Assembly (NCBI GenBank): GCA_900318685.1
Contig: ONLL01000002.1
Location: 62,001-126,000, forward strand
DNA: 64,000 bases
Reading direction: 5' to 3'
DNA from: an uncultured Prevotellaceae bacterium
GTDB lineage: Bacteria; Bacteroidota; Bacteroidia; Bacteroidales; Bacteroidaceae
A program made the position numbers and the translations under genes. Position 1 is the stretch's first letter. The number at the start of each line of letters is the position of its first letter. Below, in pieces: positions 25,529 to 34,708 of this stretch. The notes under the pieces were generated by a model, which saw nothing but the letters and a program-made list of their open reading frames with translations, had not been told where the DNA came from and did no database searches.

Positions 25529-26872
25529 CTAGTCTTCGTCCATCTCCAGAATATAGTATTCGTAGGGAGCGAGGGTGATGGAAGTGTTGAGCTCCACATC
25601 GCGATCGAGCATCTCATCCTCCACTTCCTTGCCCTGCCACTGCTCAGGAATGGCGGCCTCAGAGGGGTTGTTGCGTACGTTCACGAGAACGAGGAAACGC
25701 TCCTTGGCATCGCTCTTCTCGAACACCAGCACATCCTGGGCGGGATAAGTCGTGAGCTGACCTTTGCGCAGGGCGGGATGCTCGTTATAGAGATGGATGA
25801 GGGCCTTGTACTCCTGGTAGAGGGAAGAATTTGCCGTCCAGTCGACGGGTACGTAGTGGAAGAAGTTGATGGGAGTGGGGTAGCCTACCTCCTGCGATCC
25901 GTAGATGAGAGCTCCGCCATGCAGGAAGATGGTGGCCACATAGGCAGCCATCGAGCCGCGCTCGTTGGTGAACTCCACGACGGGTGTGGCTTCAGTAGAG
26001 TGGTCGTGGTTGGTGGTGAAGCGCATCTTCACTTTGCCGGCAGGCAGATTCTCATACTCGGCACGGTCGGCCTCGATGAGGTATTCGGCTGGCATGCCGT
26101 TCTGGAAGACGTGGAGCAGGGAGTCCTTGAAGTCCCAGCCGTAGTTCATGTCGAAGCCTCCGACGGTGAAGTTGTCGACGTTCTTGCCCTCGGCCAGCAT
26201 CACAATCTTACGGGGCTGAGCTGCCTGGCGCAGTTCGTCGATGGCTTCTTTCCAGAAGTCGGCAGGCACACCGTCGGCCACGTCGCAGCGGAAGCCGTCG
26301 ATGCCCACCTCAGTGATCCAGAACTTCATCGCGTCGATCATGGCGCGCCGCATGTCACGGCTGTCATAGTTCAGGTCTGCTACGTCGAGCCAGTCCCAGG
26401 GACGCGGATGGATGATGGTGTCGGTCTCTTCGTCGTGAGTGTACCAGTCGGGATGTTCCTTCAGCCAGGGATGATCCCAAGCGGTGTGGTTGGCTACCCA
26501 GTCGAGGATGATGGCCATCTGATGTTCGTGACATACCTTGGCGAGGTTCTTGAAGTCGTCGATGGTGCCGAACTCGGGAGCCACGGCAGTGTAGTTGCTG
26601 ATGCAGTAGGGAGAGTTCTTCCCTTTCTCGATGCCGATGGGGTAGATGGGCATGACCCACATCACGTTGACGCCCAGGTCACGGATGCTGTCGATGCGTG
26701 CAGCGACGGCATTGAGCGAGTGGTCAGGAGCAAACACACGGGGGTTGACCTGATACATGGCGATGTCGTCGACGGCAGGGAGCTGGAAGTCGGCGACGGT
26801 TTCCTTTGGCTTGGGGTCGCAGGCTGTCAGCAGCAGCACGGCTGAGCAGATGATGGTAAGTACTTTCTTCAT
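25529..26872 (-). CDS. GH13 alpha-amylase family lipoprotein
   Basis: A 447-residue glycoside hydrolase family 13 lipoprotein, the last gene of the sus operon. The signal peptide ends LLLTAC (Cys18). Motifs are DWVANH (124-129), GFRCD (nucleophile Asp197), LAEG (acid/base Glu228) and TNHD (Asp290). It is close to the minimal amylase size, without the starch-binding modules of Bacteroides SusG, and ends with a short beta domain (LAPYEYYILEMDED). In this place it would cut bound starch or maltodextrin at the cell surface for import by the SusC/SusD pair. Whether it acts on starch, pullulan or short oligosaccharides cannot be told from sequence. It begins 80 bases after the susF stop. Confidence 0.92.
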   Translation of the reverse strand: MKKVLTIICSAVLLLTACDPKPKETVADFQLPAVDDIAMYQVNPRVFAPDHSLNAVAARIDSIRDLGVNVMWVMPIYPIGIEKGKNSPYCISNYTAVAPEFGTIDDFKNLAKVCHEHQMAIILDWVANHTAWDHPWLKEHPDWYTHDEETDTIIHPRPWDWLDVADLNYDSRDMRRAMIDAMKFWITEVGIDGFRCDVADGVPADFWKEAIDELRQAAQPRKIVMLAEGKNVDNFTVGGFDMNYGWDFKDSLLHVFQNGMPAEYLIEADRAEYENLPAGKVKMRFTTNHDHSTEATPVVEFTNERGSMAAYVATIFLHGGALIYGSQEVGYPTPINFFHYVPVDWTANSSLYQEYKALIHLYNEHPALRKGQLTTYPAQDVLVFEKSDAKERFLVLVNVRNNPSEAAIPEQWQGKEVEDEMLDRDVELNTSITLAPYEYYILEMDED

Positions 26873-26952
26873 TTTTGTGCCTATTAGTTTTGTTAAAAAT
26901 CAAGCGAGCCGTAGCAATGAGCGGCTCGCCTGATAGTAATCTAAGTTCTTTG

Positions 26953-28833
26953 TTACCTCTTGGTGATGATGCAGTGTGCTTTCGTCTCGCAGAGCGGATA
27001 GAACTCAATGTGAACATCTCCCGAGACGCTGACGGGGATATTGTCATTAGAGCCGTTGATGATGTTATCGGCTGTACCACCCCAGTTACCGTCTTCAGTA
27101 TCCCAAGTGCCATTACCCTTGAACTTGATGACACCGGCCTCGGTGAAGGTAGCATCACATTCCCAGCAAAGCTTGTCGAAGTTGTAGGTCATCTCGACAC
27201 CTTTGTCCCAGTCGTTATTCACTGCACTGCCAACAACGAATACACTCTTGATGGGTGTAAGCCTGTAAGTCATATCGGCTAAATTGACATCTGCACGATA
27301 GAATCCCGGTTCAGGCATGATATTGCCGGAATTGCCATCATCAATCAGCGTGCCGGTAAGGCCGTCGGCATTGAGCGTACCCGTTCCATAGTTGCCGTTG
27401 TCCCAGTTGTCGGCTGCACCACGCAATTTGAAGGCACCCTTTCCGTCAGTCCAGCTGTCTTCTTTGGCATAGAAGAATCCGGTATAGATGCCATTGCCGT
27501 CAGCGCAGTAGAGTGGCTGCTCCGTGCCTCCCCAGCCATTGTTCACACCAGCCTCGTAGATGTACTGCTGGAAGTTCAGCGGGGTGATGACGTAGGTCAT
27601 GTCGGCCATGTTCACCTGGAAGCGGTAGAACTTAGCCTGCCCGTCGACGTGGAAGGAATGGTCGCCGTCGAGGTTGTAGCGACGGTCGAACGAACCGCTG
27701 AGATCCTCGCTGGCACCTGTGGTACCGAAGAGCTTGTTCCATGTGCCTTCGGCCACGGCGTCGATAGCTTCCTTATCGCCAAAGGCGAACCAGAGCTCAC
27801 TACCCGTGCTCTCAATGGTATAGGTGAAGACGGGGTCGTCGACCACGCTGGCGCTGCTGTGCGAGAACGGCATGGTCATAGCCGACTCAGCACTCCACTC
27901 GCCGGGTCCGCCGATGAGGTAGTAGGCCTCTGCGATGTTGACAGACTCTACCTTGAAGGTGTACTCGAGCATGTTGAGCGTCACCTTGATCTTCTTCGGA
28001 CCGGCAGGTACGCAGAACGAGTTGTCGGCTCCCATGTTGTAACGGAAGTCAATCTGTCCCTCGGTAGCCTGGCTGTTACCGCCCACGATACCGAGCAGCT
28101 TGCTCCAGTCACCGTTGCCGATGGCATCGCAGGCAGCGTCGTCACCAATGGCAAACCAAGTGTCGCCCTCGGCAGCAGCATCGAAGATGACGGTGAAGAT
28201 AGGATCTTCATAGACATCAGCTCCGCTGTGGCTGAACTTGATCATGCGCTCGGTGGCTGAGGACTGCCAGTCGTTGGGACCGCCGATGAGGTAGTAGGCT
28301 GCCGAGATGTTGGCACGGTTCTCAGGGGTGAAAGCCACCTTCTGGGTGCCGTAGTAGTTGTTGCCAGGAGTACCGACGATGGTCACGGCCTCACCGCCAG
28401 TGACGGTGTAGAGCAGCGTGCGCAGGTAGAGGTCGGTAGCGGCGGGGTTCTTGGTGATACTGCCAAAATAGGCATCACTAAGAGCTGAAGGCATCACGGT
28501 GATGACGTTCTTCTCGTTGACGTTGGCGTCAAGGGTGACAACCTGTGAGAAGTCCTCATTACGTGAGATCTGTACCTCGGCCTTCATCTCAGTGTTGGCG
28601 GGCAGCGGTGATGCCAGGTTGATGGTACCGATGGCAATGGGCTGCTCTTCCTCAGCGGCAAGCAGGTCGACGAGGTTGATGGTCGAAGCCGATGGTGCGA
28701 CGCTGACGGCATTGGCCGGGAATGCATTCTCAGGAGCATTCGTCTGAGGCACGAACTCAGTGGGGAAATCGTCGTTACATGCGGCGAATCCCATGGTGAG
28801 CAAGGCCATCATATATAAGCTTGTCTTTTTCAT
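26953..28833 (-). CDS. susF: SusF-like starch-binding lipoprotein
   Basis: A 626-residue surface lipoprotein of SusF/DUF5115 type. The signal is MKKTSLYMMALLTMGFAAC with Cys19 lipidated. After an Ig-like SusE/F N-terminal domain come two related modules that begin AAYYLIGGPNDW and AYYLIGGPGEW, each with FSHSGADV or FSHSSASV and a WFA(I/F)GD strand. Two further modules (IYEAGVNNGWGG and VFVVGSAVNNDW) resemble the starch-binding domains of SusE and SusF. Binding without hydrolysis is the known role of the family: it holds starch near the SusC/SusD importer. The start codon chosen is the one at the signal peptide rather than an upstream in-frame ATG. It lies between susE and the GH13 gene in one operon. 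Confidence 0.85.
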   Translation of the reverse strand: MKKTSLYMMALLTMGFAACNDDFPTEFVPQTNAPENAFPANAVSVAPSASTINLVDLLAAEEEQPIAIGTINLASPLPANTEMKAEVQISRNEDFSQVVTLDANVNEKNVITVMPSALSDAYFGSITKNPAATDLYLRTLLYTVTGGEAVTIVGTPGNNYYGTQKVAFTPENRANISAAYYLIGGPNDWQSSATERMIKFSHSGADVYEDPIFTVIFDAAAEGDTWFAIGDDAACDAIGNGDWSKLLGIVGGNSQATEGQIDFRYNMGADNSFCVPAGPKKIKVTLNMLEYTFKVESVNIAEAYYLIGGPGEWSAESAMTMPFSHSSASVVDDPVFTYTIESTGSELWFAFGDKEAIDAVAEGTWNKLFGTTGASEDLSGSFDRRYNLDGDHSFHVDGQAKFYRFQVNMADMTYVITPLNFQQYIYEAGVNNGWGGTEQPLYCADGNGIYTGFFYAKEDSWTDGKGAFKLRGAADNWDNGNYGTGTLNADGLTGTLIDDGNSGNIMPEPGFYRADVNLADMTYRLTPIKSVFVVGSAVNNDWDKGVEMTYNFDKLCWECDATFTEAGVIKFKGNGTWDTEDGNWGGTADNIINGSNDNIPVSVSGDVHIEFYPLCETKAHCIITKR

Positions 28834-28911
28834 CTTTTCTTTTGTCTTTGGGAGGCGGGCAACGGTTTGGCACGGTTCCCGCCTCTGGTTAAACATTACT
28901 TCTGCTTACAA

Positions 28912-29832
28912 TCACTTAACGGTTTCGAATGTGACAGTGTTCTTGTTCATGTCGACGGTCATCTTGAGCTGTCCTCCAGCCCAGTCGTCGAACTCCCACG
29001 AGCCCTTACCGTTCACGGCAGGACCAGTGAACTTGCCGTCGGCATCGAAGTTGCAGACGATGGGCGCGTCGTCGACCTGAGTACCATACGAGTTGCCGCC
29101 ATCCCAGCCGGTGAGCTTGGTGTAGAAGCGGAACTGTAGCATGCCACCAGGAATGTCGAATGTACCGACAAAGACGTTGCTGCCGATCTCAGTCTCCATG
29201 ATGCGCCATGCAGCAAGTGCCTCGGCATTGCCCTTGGCGGGTTCTGTCCATCCTGAGCAGTTACCAATGACATAGATGCTTGCCAGACCCTTGATGCTGT
29301 TGTCAGGACGCATCGACTTGAAGGTGACGGCGTTCGAATAGATGCCTGTGCCTTCGATAGACTCCTTGGCAGTGGTCTGAATGTCGGCATAGACACGGAA
29401 GGCCACTTCGAGATAACCGGGATCTGTCCAGTTGTTCTCGTCGGTGATACCGTTGATGTGATTGATGCTCTGAGAAATCTCCTCACCGCTGAGGGTAGCT
29501 GAGCATGAGGTGAATGCTGTCTCCAGGAACCTTGCACTTCCGTTGTCCTCAGTGTCCCATTTGGTGTTGCCACCCTGTACCAGGCCGACCTGCACCTTGT
29601 AGTTCACAACGGTGTTGACGAAATAGTTGGGCTGCGACCAAGTGAGGTTGATCTTGTTGTCCTTGAAGATGTCGATGTACTGGTTAGCCAGTGGCGAAGC
29701 GTTCAGCACGAACTCCGTGGGCGCATTGGCTGGTCCCAGTACGGGGTTGTCGTCGCGGTCCGAGTCGCAGGCTGTGAACATCATGGCGATGGCTGCAAAC
29801 AGCAGACCGGTCTTGAAATATCTTGCTTTCAT
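28912..29832 (-). CDS. susE: SusE-like outer membrane lipoprotein
   Basis: A 306-residue lipoprotein. The signal ends AIAMMFTAC and is followed by an acidic stretch (DSDRDDNP). The segment NAPTEFVLNASPLANQYIDI with INLTWSQPNYF is the SusE N-terminal Ig-like domain; the C-terminal 110 residues (IYVIGNCSGWTEP, FRFYTKLTGW, FDDWAGGQLKMTVDMN) form one starch-binding-like module. It has fewer modules than Bacteroides SusE, as is usual in Prevotella-type loci. The family binds maltooligosaccharides at the cell surface. An in-frame ATG 18 bases upstream is less suitable because it would extend the signal with charged residues. It sits 41 bases after susD. Confidence 0.85.
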   Translation of the reverse strand: MKARYFKTGLLFAAIAMMFTACDSDRDDNPVLGPANAPTEFVLNASPLANQYIDIFKDNKINLTWSQPNYFVNTVVNYKVQVGLVQGGNTKWDTEDNGSARFLETAFTSCSATLSGEEISQSINHINGITDENNWTDPGYLEVAFRVYADIQTTAKESIEGTGIYSNAVTFKSMRPDNSIKGLASIYVIGNCSGWTEPAKGNAEALAAWRIMETEIGSNVFVGTFDIPGGMLQFRFYTKLTGWDGGNSYGTQVDDAPIVCNFDADGKFTGPAVNGKGSWEFDDWAGGQLKMTVDMNKNTVTFETVK

Positions 29833-29873
29833 AACTATATTCCTTTTCAATGTTCAATATTAATAATCAATGA

Positions 29874-31433
29874 TCAATATCCCGGGTTCTGCTGGAGGTT
29901 CGTGTTCGACATGACATCGCTCGAAGCCAGTGGGAAGAGGTTGTACTTGGCATCGACAGCATGGGGTGTACCCACGTTGCTGTTCATGCCCTTGTGGCTC
30001 CAGAGGTATTCGGCCGTGGTGAGCTGGTTGAAGCGCACCAGGTCGGAGCGGCGATGGCACTCCCATGCCAGCTCACGTCCGCGCTCATCGATGATGTCCT
30101 GCTTGGTGGGATTGGCAATGGCGGGCACGCCGGCACGTGTGCGGATTTCGTTGAAGCGGGCAATACCGTCGCACTGTACGCCACCCACCACCTGACACTC
30201 AGCCAGCATGAGGTAGACATCAGCCAGGCGGAAGATGATAAAGTCAGTGTCGGGGAAGGCGTTAGCACCGCTGATCATCGAGCCGTTGGCCTTCAGGTTG
30301 GTGAACTTCGTGTAGGCATATCCGCTCTGGAAGTTGCTCAGGTCAGCAATGGCCTTCGACTGTCCGTCGGTGAAGAAACGTGCACGCTGGTCGGCAGTCT
30401 CATCGAACTTGTTGACGAACTGCGGGGTAAGGCGGATGCCGCCCCAACCGTCGCCGCCGAGTCCATAGTCAGCAGGATTCATGTTGCCACCGATAGAAGC
30501 ACAGACGATGTAGGTCGAGCCACCATAAGCCTGCGTGTTGATGTGATCCTGATAGACGCTGAAGATAAGCTCATGGCCGGTGCCCAGCAGCTGGTCGTTG
30601 TCGGCACAGAACATCTTGTACCAGTCGGCTGCCGACTCAAGTTTGTAGCCCAGGTCGATGACCTTCTGGCAGTACTCGGCGCACTTGGCGTAGTTGGCTG
30701 TGCCTGTGTAAACCTGAGCATTCAGGTAGAGCTTGGCCAGGATCATATAGACCATACCCTTGCCGCAGCGATACTTCTCGGGATTAGCAGGCAGGTCGTT
30801 GGCACATTCCTCCATGTCTTTGACAAGCCAGTTGAACAGGTCGGCACGGCTGATCTGCTGTGGGTTGGCACCACCCACCTCCGAGTTCTCGTCGGTGAAG
30901 GGAACATTGCCGAAGAGGTCGATGGCGTGCAGATAGCTCAGTCCGCGCAGTGCACGAGCTTCAGCCTTGTACTGCTTCAAGGTGGCATCATCGGTGTTGC
31001 CGATGCGGCGCATCACCTCGTTGCACATCGAGATCTGGTAGAAGATGCGGCTATAGCAAGCCGAGATGAACACATCGCTAGAGGTCCACTGCAGTCCGTG
31101 CAGGTCCTTGATGGTCTGGTCGTTCCAGCCCATGACGCACTCGTCGGTGGGCAGCTCCTGCAGGTTGAACAGGGCACGCAGATACTGACCGAAGCCACCG
31201 TCGATACCTTCGATGTCGGGACCTCCGCTGGGGCCGTCGGCCGAACTGACTGCAAGGCCTATATAGCACTTGGCCAGAATCTGATTATAAGCATCGTTAT
31301 TGGTGAGTACGTTTTCGGGGGTGTCCAGATTGGGGTCAATAGGGGTCACGTCCAGGTCGCCAGTGCAAGCTGTAAAGGCAAAGGCCGTGGCGACGGCAGG
31401 AATCAAACCGTATTTCTTGATATTCAGTTTCAT
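29874..31433 (-). CDS. susD: SusD-like starch-binding lipoprotein
   Basis: A 519-residue RagB/SusD family lipoprotein. The signal peptide ends AFAFTAC (Cys23). The helical TPR-like frame is visible in CNEVMRRIGN and AEARALRGLSYLHAIDLFGNVPF, and the C terminus holds the usual RxDLVRF pattern (ECHRRSDLVRFNQL) and FPLASSDVMSNTNLQQNPGY. SusD forms the lid of the SusC channel and binds the glycan. The gene starts 21 bases after susC and is followed by susE. Starch or maltodextrin as substrate is inferred from the SusE/F and GH13 partners and the LacI operator shared with a second amylase. Confidence 0.92.
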   Translation of the reverse strand: MKLNIKKYGLIPAVATAFAFTACTGDLDVTPIDPNLDTPENVLTNNDAYNQILAKCYIGLAVSSADGPSGGPDIEGIDGGFGQYLRALFNLQELPTDECVMGWNDQTIKDLHGLQWTSSDVFISACYSRIFYQISMCNEVMRRIGNTDDATLKQYKAEARALRGLSYLHAIDLFGNVPFTDENSEVGGANPQQISRADLFNWLVKDMEECANDLPANPEKYRCGKGMVYMILAKLYLNAQVYTGTANYAKCAEYCQKVIDLGYKLESAADWYKMFCADNDQLLGTGHELIFSVYQDHINTQAYGGSTYIVCASIGGNMNPADYGLGGDGWGGIRLTPQFVNKFDETADQRARFFTDGQSKAIADLSNFQSGYAYTKFTNLKANGSMISGANAFPDTDFIIFRLADVYLMLAECQVVGGVQCDGIARFNEIRTRAGVPAIANPTKQDIIDERGRELAWECHRRSDLVRFNQLTTAEYLWSHKGMNSNVGTPHAVDAKYNLFPLASSDVMSNTNLQQNPGY

Positions 31434-31454
31434 ATTTCTTGTCCTCCTTAATGA

Positions 31455-34412
31455 TTAAAAGTTAAAGCTTGCACCCAGGATGAAGTTACGTGAGCGGGGA
31501 TACATGTTGTTGTCGATGCCGCCAGCCACCTCAGGATCAACACCCTCGTAGTTGGTGATGGTGAATATGTTCTGGGCAGTGAAGTTCAGACGGCACCAGT
31601 CAGTGAGGTTGTAGGCCAGGGTCACCTTGTCGAGCTTCAGGAAGGAAGCGTTCTGCACGTAGTAGTCACTCTTGTACTGTGCCTGCGAGAAGTTGCTGAA
31701 CGGAGCGGTGGTCACACGGTTGGCGATGAAGTTGTTGGTCCAGAGGTCGGCCAGCATCTCAGCGTCGGAGGCCACATTATTATATACGTAGTTGCCCAGG
31801 CTTGAACGGAGTGATGCCGAGAGGGTCCACTTCTTGTAGCTCAGCTCGGTGTTGAAGCCGATATTCACGTCAGCATCGGGCTTGTAGTACACGTAGCGGT
31901 CGTCGTCGGTGATCTGTCCGTCGTGGTTGCGGTCAACATAGACACCTTCCAGGGGCTTGCCATTCTCAGCATAAACCTGCTGGAACACATAGAACGAGTT
32001 GATGGGATTGCCCACCTTCTGTATCTGCACCTTGTTGCCTACACCACCCGAGATGCCGCCAGTCTCCACGCCGGGATCGGTGGGATCGTCGCTGGCAGTC
32101 AGCTTAGTGATCTCGTTTTTGTTGTAGGCCACGTTCACGCCCACTTCCCAGCGCAGGTCCTTCTGCTCGATGGGAACGACGTTCAGGGCTACTTCAATAC
32201 CCTTGTTCTCCATGTCGCCTACGTTCTGCAGCAGATAGTTGGTGAGGTTGGTACCAGCGGAGACGGGTACGAAGTTCAACAGGTCGTTGGTCTTGCGCTT
32301 GTAGAGATCGATGCTACCGTTGATGCGGTTCCTCATGAAGCCGAAGTCCAGACCGACGTTGTAGGTTGTAGTCTCCTCCCACTTAATCTGGGCTGCATAG
32401 CCCTTCGGGGTGATAGGAATGATCATGCTGTTGCCAAACCAGTAGTAGGAACCGGCCTGATTGGTGTGATAGGTAGCGATGGAGGGATAGTCACCCTGTC
32501 CGATGTTCTGCTGACCGGTGATACCATAGCCCAGACGGAGCTTCAGGTTCGACAGCCAGTCGACGTTCTTCAGGAACGGCTCCTCGCTGATGCGCCATGC
32601 CAGAGCCACTGAGGGGAACAAGCCCCACTTGTTGTTCTGGAAGCGTGAAGTACCATCGTTACGCAGGGTAGCGGTGAGCAGGTAGCGGTCCATGAGGGTG
32701 TAGTTCAGACGTCCGTAGAATGACACGAGGTAGCTTTCGGTCTTGAACAGCGGCGTGGTGGCAAACTCTGTGCCCAGACCGTCGTTCGACACCTTATAGC
32801 TGGTAGTCCTGTTGAAGAAGCGCTGCCATGAATAACCGCCGAGGATGTCGAAGCGGCTCTTGAGCTCCTCAAGTTCCTTGGCATAGGCCAGATAGAACTC
32901 AAGGGTCTGGTCGCGACGCAGCTGTGAGTAGCTCTCCCAGAGACCGCTACCGTTCTGTGCCTTGTCGTGCCAGGAGATTTCGCTGTTCTGCTCGGTGACG
33001 TTCCAACCGCTGGTGGTGGAGAAGTCGAGACCGAGGTTCAGGTTGGCACGGAGGCCTTCGAGGAACTTGAACTTATAGTCGAACTGAGCATTGCCCACGA
33101 AGCGACGTACGTATGAGTCCTTGTTCTGCTGGTTGAGCTGAGCCACGGGATTGAGCAGAGCCATTGAGTTGGGCAGCCCGCTGTTCATCCAGTAGTGGTA
33201 AGTGCCGTCCTCGTTGTAGACGGGCTTCAGAGGATTGTACTTCACAGCCTGTCCGATGGCACCTTCGTCAGCGTATGCGTTGTGAGTGAACACGCCCTTA
33301 CCGTTGAGGTTGATGGTCAGACGGTCGTCAAGCAGGGTGGGGGTGAGGTTCAGACCCACCGTACCGCGGTTCATGTTCGAGGTCTTCAGCGTACCGTCGT
33401 TGTTCAGGAATCCTGCGCTGACGCGGTATGGCATCTTGAAGTCGCCTTCTTGAGCCACATAGCCGCCCGTGACGCTGGCATTCACTTCCTCAGCAAATGC
33501 AGTCTTGTAGATCTCGTCCTGCCAGTTGGTGTTGGCGTTGCCCAGGGCAGCCATTGCATCGGCATTGTCACTGTAGCGTGAGGTGAAGAGCTCTCTCAAG
33601 CCCTCGGCGCTGAGCACGTCGACCTTCTTGCCTACGGTCTTGAATGTTCCGCTCAGATCAACGTTGATGCGGGGCTTGGCGCCAGCCTTACCCTTCTTCG
33701 TGGTGATGAGGATCACACCGTTAGAAGCACGGCTACCATAGATGGCCGTTGCCGATGCATCCTTCAGGATGGAGAACGACTCGATGTCGTTGGGGTTGAT
33801 GGTGTTCAGCACATCACCGCCGCTGATGCCCGTCGAGCTGATGGGCAGACCGTCGATGACGATCAGAGGGTCGTTGCTGGCTGAAAGTGACGAGCCGCCA
33901 CGAATGCGGATGGTCGATCCTGCACCAGGGGCACCGCTGTTGGTCGTGATTTGCACACCGGGGGTCTTACCCTGCAGCAGATCGGCGGGCGACGTGGCCA
34001 GACCCTTGTTCAGCTGGTCGGCCTCGACCGACATCACCGAACCGGTGGCATCGCTCTTTTTCACGGTACCATAACCGATGACCACCACATCTTTCAGCAG
34101 CTGGGCATCGTCCTGCAGTGTGATTGTCACGCTGGGTGCAGCCTTGACCTCGGCCGTCTGATAACCCACATACGTGACACTGAGTGTCTGACCCTGGTTG
34201 GCCTTCACCTGGAAGTTACCGTCGAAGTCGCTCACGGCGCCCGTCTGGGTGCCTACGACGCGGATTGAAGCTCCGATAATGGGTTCACCAGTGGCATCTT
34301 TCACATGGCCCTTCACAGTAATCTGCTGCGCAAAGGCCCCTACCGAAAGGAAGAGCCCCAATACGAGGGCCATCATCCTCAGCGGTAATTGAATGTTTAC
34401 CTGCTTCATCAT
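31455..34412 (-). CDS. susC: SusC-like TonB-dependent transporter
   Basis: A 985-residue TonB-dependent outer membrane transporter. The signal peptide (MALVLGLFLSVGAFAQ) is followed by a carboxypeptidase-regulatory-like domain (VKGHVKDATGEPIIGASI, about 34-110), then the plug (VVVIGYGTVKKSDATGSV; IRIRGGSSLSASNDPLIVID; IYGSRASNGVILITTKKG). The remainder is the 22-strand barrel, ending NFILGASFNF. With SusD it imports oligosaccharides; starch fragments are likely given the operon. The first of two adjacent ATGs is used. The leader is about 60 bases from a -7 box at 34482-34489, and a LacI-type palindrome lies 55 bases further upstream. Confidence 0.94.
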   Translation of the reverse strand: MMKQVNIQLPLRMMALVLGLFLSVGAFAQQITVKGHVKDATGEPIIGASIRVVGTQTGAVSDFDGNFQVKANQGQTLSVTYVGYQTAEVKAAPSVTITLQDDAQLLKDVVVIGYGTVKKSDATGSVMSVEADQLNKGLATSPADLLQGKTPGVQITTNSGAPGAGSTIRIRGGSSLSASNDPLIVIDGLPISSTGISGGDVLNTINPNDIESFSILKDASATAIYGSRASNGVILITTKKGKAGAKPRINVDLSGTFKTVGKKVDVLSAEGLRELFTSRYSDNADAMAALGNANTNWQDEIYKTAFAEEVNASVTGGYVAQEGDFKMPYRVSAGFLNNDGTLKTSNMNRGTVGLNLTPTLLDDRLTINLNGKGVFTHNAYADEGAIGQAVKYNPLKPVYNEDGTYHYWMNSGLPNSMALLNPVAQLNQQNKDSYVRRFVGNAQFDYKFKFLEGLRANLNLGLDFSTTSGWNVTEQNSEISWHDKAQNGSGLWESYSQLRRDQTLEFYLAYAKELEELKSRFDILGGYSWQRFFNRTTSYKVSNDGLGTEFATTPLFKTESYLVSFYGRLNYTLMDRYLLTATLRNDGTSRFQNNKWGLFPSVALAWRISEEPFLKNVDWLSNLKLRLGYGITGQQNIGQGDYPSIATYHTNQAGSYYWFGNSMIIPITPKGYAAQIKWEETTTYNVGLDFGFMRNRINGSIDLYKRKTNDLLNFVPVSAGTNLTNYLLQNVGDMENKGIEVALNVVPIEQKDLRWEVGVNVAYNKNEITKLTASDDPTDPGVETGGISGGVGNKVQIQKVGNPINSFYVFQQVYAENGKPLEGVYVDRNHDGQITDDDRYVYYKPDADVNIGFNTELSYKKWTLSASLRSSLGNYVYNNVASDAEMLADLWTNNFIANRVTTAPFSNFSQAQYKSDYYVQNASFLKLDKVTLAYNLTDWCRLNFTAQNIFTITNYEGVDPEVAGGIDNNMYPRSRNFILGASFNF

Positions 34413-34481
34413 TACATGTTTAGTTAGTTAATTATTATAATACTTTTCTCTATTCTAGCCTTCATTAGGTAAATAACGGTG

Positions 34482-34489
34482 CAAAGATA
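34482..34489 (-). promoter_or_regulatory. -7 box of sus operon
   Basis: TATCTTTG on the minus strand, identical to the box of the GH13 gene at 16.5 kb and to the divergent lacI promoter. Confidence 0.65.
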
Positions 34490-34543
34490 GATGTTTTTTG
34501 CCTTTCCTTGCAATTTTTCTACCCTTTTTCTCGTTAGTAGTAT

Positions 34544-34559
34544 ATGCAAACGTTTGCAT
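34544..34559. promoter_or_regulatory. LacI-type operator between susC and lacI
   Basis: ATGCAAACGTTTGCAT is a perfect 16-bp palindrome with the central CG typical of LacI-family sites. Its 14-bp core ends exactly 55 bases from the -7 box on each side, upstream of both promoters. Confidence 0.75.
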
Positions 34560-34613
34560 CCTTCCAACCTATATTATTATAAGGTATTCGCGCGTGAGGG
34601 AAAAACTTTGCAC

Positions 34614-34621
34614 TATCTTTG
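34614..34621 (+). promoter_or_regulatory. -7 box of lacI-family gene
   Basis: TATCTTTG followed by GCATGG. The expected start near 34628 gives a leader of about 80 bases. Confidence 0.65.
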
Positions 34622-34708
34622 CATGGTGAATGAAGAAGCGAGTGGTAAATCGCTGACAGAAACTGAAATTATAAATAGTCAATCGATAACAGTAAATCGT
34701 TAATAACT

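Noticed and set aside
29961..31451. Long open frame of 496 codons antisense to susD
   Set aside because: It mirrors the codon structure of susD, has no recognisable domain and no promoter; such shadows are common in these GC-balanced sus genes.
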